From positions 1,357,501 to 1,421,500 of the forward strand of contig JASISA010000042.1 of assembly GCA_031771865.1 (NCBI GenBank): a DNA stretch of 64,000 bases, written 5' to 3'. The DNA comes from Nothophaeocryptopus gaeumannii. Lineage: Eukaryota > Ascomycota > Dothideomycetes > Mycosphaerellales > Mycosphaerellaceae. Both the position numbers and the translations under genes were made by a program. Shown here in pieces: positions 1 to 11,047 of the stretch. The notes beneath the pieces were generated by a model. It was not told the origin of the DNA and made no database searches. It saw only the letters and a list, made by a program, of their open reading frames with translations. Numbering within the stretch: the first letter of the stretch is position 1; the number at the start of each line of letters is the position of its first letter.

Positions 1-1618
1 CGATTTGAAAGTGGCATTCGTATCCGGCGACAACATGACCCTCCAAGTTCGAGAATCCCTCAAGAAGACTGGAAGTCTACCACAATCTTTCCAAGACATC
101 AACGACAACGCCCACAAATCCACTAATTTCACATCTGACCAAGTCCTAGCTTGCACAGCATACATTGGCGCCCGCGGAATCGTCAAAGGCCTCGAAGCCG
201 GCGCAGATATAATCCTCTGCGGACGAGTAGCTGATGCTTCTCCCGTCATCGGCGCCGCGTGGTGGTGGTACGGCTGGTCTGAAACGGACTATGATAAGCT
301 GGCTGGAGGATTTCTCGTGGGTCATTTGATCGAGTGTTCGGGATATATCTCGGGATCGAACTACTCCGGCTTCCATCGCTTCCCCTTGAAGAACTTTGTG
401 GATGTCGGGTTTCCGGTTGCGGAGGTACAACCAGATGGATCGTGTGTGATCACCAAACATCCAGGTACGAATGGGATGGTTACGGAAGATACGGTTCGGT
501 GTCAATTTCTGTACGAAATCCAGGGGAATGTCTATTTGAATAGTGATGTAAAAGCAATTCTGGATGATGTGGAGGTGAAAGAGATTGGGAAAGATCGAGT
601 TAGTTTCAAGGGAATTAGGGGAAAACCGCCACCTCCTACAACGAAATTGGCGATTTTTTACAAGGGCGGGTTTGAGAGTCAGAATTTGAGTAATGCGGCG
701 GGGTATGGGATGAGGAAGAAATATTTGTTATATGAGACGCAGGTGAGGGAGAGGTTGAAAGAGCAAGGGTTAGGCCCGGATAAGTTTGATTGTTTGGTTT
801 TCCAAGTGTAAGTCCTCCATCACCTTCCATTCCACCCTACATAAAAGCCATCAGCTAACGACATATTTGCTAGTGTTGGCTCCCCACTCCCCAACCCAAC
901 CTTCCAACTCCAAACAACAACCTACATGCGTATCTACGCTCAAGCCTCCACTCCCGAGCCCCTCTCCGCCCTCAAACTTCTCCTCGCAGACGAAACAATG
1001 CAACACTTCTCCGGTCTGCACTGGTCTCAAGATCTCCGTACCGCCGATCCGAAATCCTTCTACGTCTACTATCCTTCCCTTGTCGAGCAGTCCGCCATCC
1101 AGGAAGCGGTGCATATTCTGCAGCCGGGAGGGAAAGTGAGCAAGACGGTAGACTGTACGAGGCCGCCGAAGTATGAGGATATGGCTGAGCGAGACTCTTA
1201 CGACCCCGTAGACCCCAAACCTCTCTCATCCTTCGGCTCGACTGTGAGAAGACCGTTGGGAGACATCGTGCTCGGCCGCTCCGGCGATAAAGGCTCCAAC
1301 ATCAATTGTGGTCTCTTCGTCCATTCTGCAGAAGTCTGGGAGTGGTTCCGCTCGTTCATGACACTGCAAAAGATGCAGGAACTGATCGGTGGCGATTGGA
1401 AAGACGAATACAGATTGGAGAGGGTAGAGTTTCCGAAGATTTATGCTGTGCATTTTGTGATTTACGGGATTTTGGGAAGGGGTGTGAGTAGTTCCACATT
1501 GTTGGATAATCGCGGCAAGGGATTCACGGATTATGTGAGGACGAAACATGTTGATATCCCGGAGAGGTTTGTGGGGGAGTGTTGGGAGGAGGATGATGGG
1601 AAGGATTTGAAGATGTGA
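1..1618 (+). CDS. AtuA-family (DUF1446) acyclic terpene utilisation-like protein, 5' partial
   Basis: Exons <1..807 and 874..1618, with a 66-bp intron (gtaagt donor, branch-like ctaac, tag acceptor). The frame is open to the left edge, so the true start lies outside the window; about 516 residues are visible. The N-terminal part carries family-like stretches (FVSGDN, GADIILCGRVADASPVIGAA, HLIECSGYISG). The C-terminal part has the AtuA-like small domain (LGRSGDKGSN). Bacterial AtuA is linked to acyclic terpene (citronellol/geraniol) breakdown, but the biochemical role of the fungal members is not established, so I name the family and not a reaction. No signal peptide can be judged. The next gene is on the same strand about 470 bp downstream. 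The family call is firm; the function is open. Confidence 0.85.
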
Positions 1619-2091
1619 GGAAATTCAGTGTAGTGCCTGATGTTGAATGCAAAGAAGTTGTATTTGGCATTGATAGATTCACTTTGATGTGTTTGAATGA
1701 ATGATGCCGTTAGCGACGATGACTCTCACTCATACGAAGCAATTGCTTAAAATGTTGTCAGCTGCGGTCAAAGGCTGAATGGCAATTCGCAGAGGAACGA
1801 AAGCGGTCGCCGCGGCGTCTTCGAATGCGAGCTGAACACGCAGGACGGCACGTTGTCGATCACACACAAGATACGTACCCGAGGGGCTGTCCTGCGATTT
1901 GGGGGCTGTCGGTGTTTCACAGTTATGAGCTTTGTCGGCTGTTAGGAGTATTGGCCCAAGCGATCTTGAGCCCATTTGATACCAGCTGTCTGCCAAGTAA
2001 GTCAATGACCTCTTGCTATGGGCCTATAGGAGGTACCGTTACAGGTGCTAAGACCTCACTCCAGACTCTCCAGAGACAGAATTTCGGCGAA
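1619..2091. other. intergenic: AtuA 3' end and transporter promoter
   Basis: No gene seen. An open frame runs into the transporter start from about 1825, but its residues show no membrane or family character. The ATG at 2092 aligns with the start of the paralogous transporter at 7322, so the upstream part is read as leader or promoter. Confidence 0.5.
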
Positions 2092-3841
2092 ATGCAGCCA
2101 TACTTCGGGCTTCGAGGCTCCCGCCTCATATGGGCCGTCCTCATCCTAATCGTCGCACCAGCATACACATGCTTTGGATACAACCAGGCCGTGGCAGGCA
2201 ACGTACTCACCCTCCCATCATTCGTCGAGGCATTCCCAGCAATTGATACTGTCAATACAACTGGTTCGCGGGAGAAGTATAATTCTACGATTCAAGGTCA
2301 GTCACTCAATTACCCTCTCGTGCGTCTGAGGTCTAAATGAGGGATGTGCAGGTCTAGTCATCGCCCTCTTCGTCCTCGGCGCAGCAATCGGAGCCCTAGT
2401 ATGCATGAAGTTCGGAGACGTACTAGGTCGTCGAAAGACCATCTTCTGTTCGGCGACGATAGCAACTATCGGCGCTATACTCATGGCATCGTCGTTCTCA
2501 CTGGCACAGCTCATCGTGGCGCGAATAATCCTAGGCCTTGGCAGCGGCGGCTACACAGCTACCATCCCGGTCTGGCAGTCTGAGATCGCTGGATCCGGGC
2601 ACCGTGGCGCATTCGTCAATGCTGAGGGAATCTTTCTGGGACTCGGGATTGTGATTGCTCTGCTGATCGAACTTGGATTCTTCTTCGTCGGTGATAACTC
2701 AGTCAGTTGGAGGTTCCCATTCGCGTTGCAAATTGTTCTTCTGCTTATGGTCATGGCATTTGTCATGTTTTTGCCAGAATCGCCCAGATGGCTTGTCAAG
2801 ACAGGTCGGTTGCGAGAAGCAGCGGACATTTTAGGCGTCTTGAAAGACGTGACACCCGAGTCTGATGCCGTGCAAGACGATCTGGCAATTATTGAACGAT
2901 CTTTGGCAGTGACCGCCGGGCAAAAGGCAACCATAAGCGGGCTGCTGCACTCTGGACCCCAACGCCTCTTCCACCGTGCCATGATCGCATGTCTGGGCCA
3001 GCTATTTCAGCAAATGTGCGGAGTTAGCTTGACTGTCGCATACGCAACGACAATCTACGAGCAGCACCTCGGCTTCGGCGCAGTTAAGTCTCGGGGTCTC
3101 GCTATTGCAATGGAAAGCCTGTTGATGTTCGGAGGCGCGATCTCTGTTTTGCTTGTCGACCGCGTTGGCCGCCGGCCGTTAATGCTCACATCTGCCGCTG
3201 TCATGACCATTTGCATGAGCGTTCTGGCGGGAACTACCTCGAAACCGGACGACAAAGGCGCTCTTTACGCGGCGACGTTCTTCCTGTTCCTCTATGCACC
3301 ATTCTTTGCTGTAGGGTTCCTTAGCCTTACAAATCTGTATGCACCGGAGGTGGCGCCTCTAGAGGCTCGTGCCGCCATTGCCGGTAAGTGGTAGCCAGCC
3401 TTCAATCTGAAGACGAACCAAATGACTGACGCTTTTCGTTGCTAGGCGTATCAACGGCGACTAGTTGGACTGCCAATTTTCTCGTAGTAATGGTCACACC
3501 GATTGCCTTTGAGAACGTAAGCCGCCGACTGCTGTTCGTCTCTTGCGCAAGCTGACATGTTCTCCAGATACAATATCGTTACTGGATTGTGTACGCAGTG
3601 CCTCGTCAAATCTCATGCTCAGGGCAAAGCTGACTTCTTGTGCAGATACGCAGTCATCAATGCTGTCATAGTGCCCACCGTTTACCTGTTCTTTCCAGAG
3701 ACGAAAGGTCGCAGTCTGGAACTCATGGACGAAGTATTTGGCCAGTCAAGAAGCATCTTCGATCCTCCCAAAATTGCTCGCAAGCTGGGACGGAGCCCTG
3801 TCGACGGAGTACAGCAAGTTGAATTTGGGGGCGAGAAGTAA
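2092..3841 (+). CDS. MFS sugar porter-type transporter (508 aa)
   Basis: Five exons: 2092..2296, 2352..3383, 3446..3516, 3568..3590, 3646..3841 (1527 nt). Sugar-porter hallmarks are present: a first hydrophobic helix after the PYFGLRG start, GDVLGRRKTIF in the loop after TM2, PESPRWLVKTGR before the central loop, DRVGRRPL after TM8, and PETKGRSLELMDEVF after TM12. Length is normal for the family. It would sit in the plasma membrane and import a sugar or related polyol or acid; the substrate cannot be read. The start ATG is chosen because the paralogue at 7322 begins with the same MxPYFGL motif. Both paralogues share an intron directly after the STIQG codons. It lies on the same strand and about 280 bp upstream of a Zn2Cys6 regulator, a layout common for regulated uptake systems. 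Donor gtacgc of intron 4 is the least certain splice. Confidence 0.88.
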
Positions 3842-4117
3842 TACTCAAGCTAGCAATGTACTTTCCCGGTCAAGATCGCCCGCGCGAGCTGCAGTCGTGA
3901 TATAGCAGGGTCTGCTGGACCTCGCAGCTCACCCCAATGATCCTTTATGCACTCCGCACTCCCCGCATGTCTGTCGGATATGAACGTCAGTGCGATCGGT
4001 AATCGGTCCACGAGACCCTCAACACTGTAGTCTCGATCACCATGTGAGTTTAGAAGTCTCTCGTCAGCAAATTACCGACCGGCTTTTTGCTTCTCACATT
4101 TTGGCGCATAAGAAGCG

Positions 4118-6608
4118 ATGAACTCGGCAAACGCTAGTCCTGTCCCTGATAGCGATCCTAGGAAAAGAAAGCAGTCGTCGACAAATCTCGATGAAGAAGG
4201 CGTGGAGACCAGAGCGATCAAGCATCGGTCGTCGCAAGCGTGTCAAGCTTGCCGCTCACGTAAAGTCGGTATAGCCTTCACATTGCAAGACATTGACTAA
4301 TTGATCACTGTTCCGGCCTTAGGTTCGCTGCGATGTTTCCAAGAATGGAGGCCCACCATGTACCAATTGCCGTTTGGATGAAACAGAGTGCATCGTGTTG
4401 GCCTCGAGAAGAGGCAAAAACAACAAGCGGAGGAAGATTGATGTCGATGAGGTCATCCAGACACGTGTTCCAGTAGGCAGGGCGAAGTCCAAGGCACGCA
4501 GTGAAACAGTAACTCGCGAGAGGCTGCGATCCACGCCTCGGGTATCTTCACCAGCTGCTGGCGATGTGCCCATCTGCGTGACATTCGACGAAGACCAGGA
4601 AGGCGATCCGCAGCCCGCGAACTACGATGACAGCGGAAAGACGCATACTGTCTCCCCACTAGAGCACCCTCCGAATCTTGCGCCAACTTCATTGTCGGGT
4701 TCTTCGCATCGGAGTCCGGGAGATGAGGCCCTCCAGCTTCCAGGTTTCATTGCACCGCTACCATCGTACGTGCTCAGCGAAGATGTGGAATACCTCGCCA
4801 AGAAGGGAGCATTCACGATGCCCGGGGCTAGTCTGCGCGTGGAAATATTCAGGAGCTACGTGTTCAGCATGCACCCTTTCATGCCCATATTGGATGTTTC
4901 AGTCTTCTCGGAGGCTGTTTTCGAGCTGCGAGAAAGTGGCCCTCAGATTAGCCTGCTGCTCTTCCAGGCAGTCATGTTCGCTGGGGTGGCTTCTCTCGAT
5001 CGGCAAAGCATTCAGATGCTCGGCTTCATGCATCCCAAGGAAGCGCGCGAGGTGCTCTTCGATCGCGTCAGGCTTTTGTACGAGTTCGGAGTCGAGCAGG
5101 ACGAAACGGTCGTGCTTCAGGCGTTGCTTCTGATGAGCTGGTATTATGGGAGGTGGAACCAGCGGAAGTATACCTGGCACTGGACTGGAGTAGCATTGTC
5201 GGTGGCGCTTAGCTTGGGGCTGCATCGAGAACCGACTGCAAAGCGCGGAACGGAAGAGCTTCGGCGATTTCGTCGACGGCTTTGGTGGAGTTTGTACATT
5301 CGCGACCGGCTTCTTGCACTCGGTACTCGTCGCCCCATGCGCATTCGAGACGACAGTTTCAACGTAGCGATGCTCACGCTGGAAGACTTCGACGAGCACA
5401 CATCGCACAGATCGGGCGATAGACCCTGGAGGAAGGCAGTAGGAGATGCGAATACGCCAACCGCACTGATGTGCATCGAGCTCGCCAAGCTCTGCGTCTG
5501 CATCGGGCATGTACTAGATTCTCAGTATACCACGTTGAGTACGCATGGTGATGTTCCGCCCACCATGATGGTCACACCGAGACGCACCGAGGACCGAGTG
5601 GCTAGCGAGCTCGCCAGATGCGAGCACGAGATCGAAGAATGGGTCCAGTCAATGGAACGGAACATCCGCATGCCCAGCTCAGCAGTGGTGGGCCAGGATC
5701 AACTGTCATGCGCCAAGTCTTGTTTCGACGTGCACTGGGCGATTCTCAACATGGTGCATCTGACGCTCATCAATGTTCTCCATCGCACGCAAGCGCTTGG
5801 GTCCGTTCCACGAAGCGCAGAAGCGCAAATCGTTCAGAAGGCGTCTCGATCAAAGGTGAAGCGCGCTGCGCGCAAGGTCACAGAGCTTGCACATACAATG
5901 CTCGACCGCGATCAAGCTCGTTTCCTCGGGCTTCCCGGTGTAACAGCCTTGATCGCGGCCTGTCTATCTCACATGCTGGATGTTCGGTCGGACGATGATG
6001 ATATACGCGACGCCAGCACCTTTCGGTTCTCTCAAAGCATGAAAGTTTTGCAGTTCTTGAGCGAGATTTACGCCTCCGCCGACTCAGCAGTGGCATTTTT
6101 GGCATCCGCGATCCGAAAAGCTGGAATATCCGCGCCCGCCTTGGGATTGGAGCCACCTGAGCCGAAGCAGGAGCATGGTCACGCAAAGTCTAGTCCAGTA
6201 ATGGGTGGAGGTGTCGCTGGTTTCAAGAGCCCTTCGCAGCCTGTCAGTAGATGGACCATGTCTGCTGGACTGCCCTCCAACATAGATGGTCAACGTATGG
6301 ACCGGAGCTTGGGCGGTCTTGCTTTCAAGAACACCACGTCGGCCAACCCAATACCTCAATCAGGGGTTGATGCTGTCCATGGTATGGGTGCATCTGAGTC
6401 TCGCTCCAGAGCCGCATGGCAATCCAACGGAATGGAGTCCTTTTCACTCGAATTTGCTGCTACTGAGCCCATGCTCCCCGGAACAGACTTTAGCAGTACA
6501 GCTCTATTTGACTGGAACAATAGTCTGGATACTACCAGTACAGACTTTGAACCGATGGCATTCAATTTCGACTTCGGCTCGAATGGCTTCAACTTCTGGG
6601 ATGGCTGA
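4118..6608 (+). CDS. Zn2Cys6 transcription factor with fungal_trans domain (810 aa)
   Basis: Exons 4118..4264 and 4323..6608; the 58-bp intron sits inside the zinc cluster. Spliced cysteines are C42, C45, C52, C62, C65 and C72, spacing C-x2-C-x6-C-x9-C-x2-C-x6-C, an exact Zn2Cys6 pattern. Basic stretches RKRK (near residue 15) and NNKRRK after the cluster could be nuclear signals. A fungal_trans (PF04082-like) middle domain runs roughly from residue 220 to 480, with the family segments GLHREP, RRRLWWSLYIRDR and ALGTRRPMRIRD. These segments resemble cutinase/fatty-acid regulators of the CTF1/FarA type, but that is recall and not a test. The C-terminus is low-complexity and acidic, plausible for activation. 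Being flanked by two paralogous transporters suggests it controls them. The donor gtcggt is weak but is the only one that preserves both frame and cluster. Confidence 0.88.
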
Positions 6609-7321
6609 TGACGGCAGACCTTGAAGTGTCCAGATCTGAAGTTAGAGGAAACCAAAACGGAGAAGTCGGTTGATGTATCCGATTTCTTAGGGTACAAGTT
6701 GATGGAAGTTGATGGTCAAGAGGACGCGAAGTTCGAGACGCGATGTTGTTTCGACCTGACGCGTCGTGGGGCGTCATTGTCTTGGCGCCGGCGACGTCGT
6801 CTTGCCAGGAACTTTCTAGATAGACCGGGCCAATTATCTTTCACATCAACCCGCCCATCGCCTCACATGTTATGTCCTGACATTGCCAGGCTTCTGGCAC
6901 TCTGCGATGGCCAATGCATTCTGTCAATGCGATCAAGAAACCCGCACATCGATTACTTCAAACTTCAAGACTTCTTTCCACGGAGAGAAAACAACATGAG
7001 CCCCTCTAGAAGGAAGGACTTCTCAGCTCTACTCAAGCAAAGCCAGACAGGACGATCGACGTAGTGCAGCAGACAGACTGCTCGAACAGCCGCGGAAGAA
7101 TTCTCGACGGCCAGCCATGACTGATGTCGGATGCAAGTGACTCCCAATCAATACTCAGGATACAAGGATGATAGCCGAGGCGTTCAGAGTCGCTCCTGCC
7201 AAGGCCACGCGAAGGCCACGTGCGGATCCATTGTGCCGTCCGGCTCTACATGTAGTTCACAGTGGCTACTGCAGGTGAGGTCGAACGGAATCTGGACATA
7301 CTCTTCGAGGGACGACGGACC
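6609..7321. other. intergenic: regulator 3' end and second transporter promoter
   Basis: No convincing gene. A 147-codon frame (6621-7064) lacks any recognisable domain and starts inside the regulator's 3' region. The upstream leader of the transporter contains GTG-start frames only; the first useful ATG is 7322. Confidence 0.45.
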
Positions 7322-9249
7322 ATGGCGCCATACTTCGGTCTCACTGGCGGGAGACTCCATGCCGCCATCTGGACGGAGGCGTTGTTGGCGATAGCCATAT
7401 TTGGCTACAGTTCAGCGGCAGCAGGAGGGGTGTTGAATATGGAGTCTTTCCGCAGGCAATTTCCAGCTATCGATGTTACAGACGCACCCGAGAGCGAAAA
7501 GCATGACAAGTCTACCATTCAAGGTATGTATCAAGGAACACTATGCGATGAGTTCAGCGACTGATGAATCTTCCTCGTAACAGGCACAGTCGTTGCGCTG
7601 TATACTCTCCTGGGCGTCGTGGGATCACTAGCATGCTCCTTCTTCGGCGACGTCTTGGGTCGCAGACGAACAATCTTCGCAGCTGCCGGATTCGTACTGA
7701 TCGGAGCCATACTGATGAGCACCTCTTATTCGCTTGCCCAATTCGTTGTTGCTCGCATCGTGTTGGGTATTGGGGTTGGCGGCATCACGGCGACTGTTCC
7801 AGCGTGGCAATCCGAGCTGTCGAAGGCCCAGAGCAGGGGCGCTCACGTTTCATCATTCGGAATATATTGCGGCACAGGCCTGTCTCTTGCGCTGTGGGTA
7901 GCATACGGCTTCTCCTTTACCTCTGGCTCGGTGACATGGCGCTTCCCACTTTGTGGTTCTGGGATTCTGGCCATCATATTGATGGTAACCATCTTTTTGT
8001 TTCCGGTATGTCGTTCAAAATCGTACTCAAGACTATTGCGAACTTCATACTAATCTCTCGGCTGACTAGGAATCTCCTCGATGGCTGTGAGACGTCCCAA
8101 TATGTCAGAATAGTAGCATGATACTGACAACCTGTAATATAGCATTCTTAAAGGCCGACACGATGAAGCGAGACGAATTCTCGACTGCTTGCATCCAAAT
8201 GAACAAGAAGCTGTCGAGAAAGAGATCGAAGATATCAATCTCGCTCTACGGCTTGCACACAACCAAGATGGCATCAAGGCGATGTTCACAATGGGACCGC
8301 AAAGAGTATTGCATCGGGTGGTATTAGCATGCGTGGCTCAGATCATGCTTCAGGTAATGTCTCAACAACGGTTCAGGAATCGCTCAACGCTGATTCGTCC
8401 TCAGATGACTGGAGTCAACGTGATCGCCTTCTACGCGAACACCATCTACGAGCAAAGCCTGCACTTTCCAGCCGTCGAGGGCGGTGCACTCGCTGCAGCA
8501 TCTCAGGCTTGCATCATCCTGGGCGGCATCATCTGCGCCTTCACTGTCGATCGATTTGGCAGACGAGCTCTCATGATGTTCAGCGCTGCAGCCATGTCTA
8601 CTTGCTTTGCGTGCGTCACCGGCTTGACCTCGCAAGAAGGCAACAGCGCGGCTTCGAAAGCAGCAGTGTTCTTCCTGTTCGTGAAAACTACTGAGCTACA
8701 GTGGCAGAAGACTGTGTATTGATGATTCTACAGGTTCTTATACTATGTCGTCTATACTTTGGGATGGATCGGAATTCCTTTCCTCTACGCTAGCGAGATC
8801 GCACCTGTGCAGCTGCGTGCTGCAGTCTGCGGCCTCTCTACTGCCGTCAGCTGGCTCTTCAACTTTCTGGTAGATTGCAGCCTCCTATGGAGAAAGTAAC
8901 GACAACAGCTGATCAAAATAGGTTGTCGAGGTCACGCCTGTCGGCTTCGAAGACATCGGATATCAATACTTGTAAGCATGCTCTTGCACGCTCCTACAAA
9001 GGCTGAGCTAACCGCCATTCAAGCATCGTCTACACTGTCTGCACTGCGGCCTTTGTTCCGATCATCTACTTCTTCTTTCCCGAGACCGCTGGAAGATCTC
9101 TGGAAGAACTCGATGCTATCTTTGCTGGTTCCAAATCATTCCTGGATACGGTGCAAGTTGCAAAACGGATGCCGAGACGACACTTGGCTGAGCTGGGATA
9201 TGAGCAGAAGATTGAGAATGTTGAGCATGTGCAGAGTTTGCAGAAGTAG
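7322..9249 (+). CDS. MFS sugar porter-type transporter, paralogue of the 2092 gene (511 aa)
   Basis: Eight exons: 7322..7523, 7584..8005, 8070..8086, 8143..8353, 8405..8676, 8734..8869, 8922..8971, 9024..9249 (1536 nt, phase-consistent). One exon is only 17 nt. Motifs are GDVLGRRRTIF, PESPRWL split over exons 2-4, DRFGRRALM and PETAGRSLEELDAIF. Expected location is the plasma membrane, with a sugar-like substrate that cannot be named. Relative to the 2092 gene it keeps the first intron (after STIQG) but has extra introns, so intron gain or loss has happened since duplication. The donor of intron 5 must be gttcgt at 8677 to keep the FFLFLYY helix in frame; the nearby gtgaaa would shift it. The zinc-cluster regulator ends about 710 bp upstream on the same strand. 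Confidence 0.85.
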
Positions 9250-9408
9250 GACGTTGCTTGATCAATATGGCAGGTGACCCATTGACAGGGATATGTTTAC
9301 AGCTACAATCGACGTCGACTCAAGTGTTCGAAATCTACTGGACAGAAAATATTCGTAATGTGACTACAGATTCCACAAAGAGCCTTCGATCTCAGACTCA
9401 ACAATTCT

Positions 9409-10509
9409 TTACCAAAAAGCAATAACCCTTGCCTCAACACTCATCCTAGCCTCCTCCCCCTCCGTCCCCTCCATTACAGGCGAACAATGCGCACAACCCC
9501 CCGCCAGCTTCTCATCTCCCTCAGCAGCCGTATCAGCAAACTTCAAAATCAGAACATCATCGGGCGTCTGATTCGGTTTGCAATACCATTTCTGTCCGGA
9601 GTCCTTCGCATCAGGAGTTTGCGTGTATAGTTCTAACATGTACTCTCCTTTGTCGAGGACGTTGCTGGTGGCGCGGTATTCGATGGGTTGTAAGGTGGAT
9701 GGGGGGGTGGTGCGCCAGTCTGCCACGGCGAGGGGGTCGCGGCGGACAGGTTTCAGAGGGCGCTGGGGTGAAAACGTTAGGACTGGGTGGTGGAAGTGAG
9801 GGTTTTGGGGATACGATTGACTTACCCAGACAGAATAAGCAGCATATCGTTTCGGAGGCGCATTCGTATCTTCAGCTTCAAGAGCCTCTCGTGCAGCTTC
9901 CGCAATATCTTTGCGACAGTATCGGGCTGTTCGCTTCAAGCCTGCGATGGTGTAATCGCAATGAGCGAAACGAGCTGGTTCGAGACCGGCGTCGGATCTT
10001 CCAGATACTATCAAAACAAATCAGCTACCCTTCCACATTATCGAGGCGAAATTCAACTCACCCCACGGTTTCTCTTTCCCAGTCAATTTCTTCACACTCT
10101 CATCATGCTTATCTCCCGCCTTTCGATAAAAAGTCGGATCCGCATTATTCGCCGCCAACCTCTTCCTAATCCCCAAATGATTCACAATCGCCCTTTTCGC
10201 CCCGGTAACCTGCCTTACCAATTCCTCCACTTCGGGAACGTACATCTCCTCCACATTTTCGCCTTCCATCCATTGCTCTTCGTCGAGAGCGGACTTGTGT
10301 TTGACGTATGTGAAGCCCTGGACGTCGAGTCCTTCTGGTCCTTGGATGATTGCAGGGTCTGTGGAAGGGTCGATGAGGTCGACTTTGACGTCTTCGGAGT
10401 GTTTGTGGGCTGGGCCGGAGAAGAGACCTCGATCTTCTGGAGAGATGGAGAGGTCAGGGAGGTTGTAGCGGACTGTGCCGCGGACTGAGTTAGGGACTAC
10501 CCCTGGCAT
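9409..10509 (-). CDS. CmcJ/AsaB-type hydroxylase/desaturase-like protein (327 aa)
   Basis: Exons on the minus strand: 10509..10062, 10007..9826, 9762..9409, with introns of 54 and 63 bp (gtgagt/tag and gtaagt/cag). The protein has the overall plan of the fungal family annotated as AsaB hydroxylase/desaturase or 7-alpha-cephem-methoxylase P8 (CmcJ)-like. An N-terminal half is followed by RFAHCDYT, whose H-x-D pair resembles iron-binding residues of 2-oxoglutarate/Fe(II)-type folds. Then come ADWRTT, WYCKPNQTPDDVLILKFADT and GCAHCSP. Members occur in aspergillic acid and gibberellin-type pathways, but the substrate here is unknown. Expected to be cytosolic, with no signal peptide. It is divergent from the cyclase-family gene at 11048 across 538 bp, so the two may share a promoter. 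Confidence 0.8.
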
Positions 10510-11047
10510 GACTGATGTTTATTGAGCGCCTGTAAGATTGTTGTGCTGCAATCGCGCTTGGAACTCCTTGAGAACGACCTGTCAATGTCTTGATTTCGTA
10601 TCGATTACAGTGTAGATGATTCTGCTGCTATGCTATGACCCAGACAAATAAGATCTGTCGACGGTGACATTCATTCAGGGTACTGTGGTACAGGACGAAC
10701 GGGTATCTCAGACTGCTGGCTATTGCCATGGCCTGGGAATGCAAATGACCCGTTTTGGCAATTTTCATTGTATTGCCGCGGTCACTTCAATATATAGCCG
10801 GAGTGCAAAGCCGAGGGGCTTTGCGCAAGGCCCATTCTCAGCTCAAGCTGCACCTCGCATCTGCAGTCATTGGAGCTTGTCATTGAGGAGACTACCAACA
10901 GTGTAAGCAGAAGCGTGTCATGTGTGGAGAGCTCGAAAATAGAATGCCCTGCTAAGAGGCTTTTTTTGTAGGACATTGACCTAAGAAAAAGACATCACGG
11001 TTCTCATCGAAGTACCTACGCGGTTCGCCAACAAACATATCATAGCC
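10510..11047. promoter_or_regulatory. shared divergent promoter region
   Basis: 538 bp between the starts of the minus-strand oxidoreductase and the plus-strand cyclase-family gene, with no ORF of note. A TATATA stretch at 10789-10794 lies about 250 bp before the plus-strand ATG. The region is long enough to serve both genes; joint regulation is inference. Confidence 0.4.

Noticed and set aside
4899..5510. 203-codon minus-strand ORF
   Set aside because: Antisense shadow of the fungal_trans domain of the zinc-cluster regulator.
6621..7064. 147-codon ORF after the regulator
   Set aside because: Starts at the 3' end of the regulator, without family features or splice links to the next gene.
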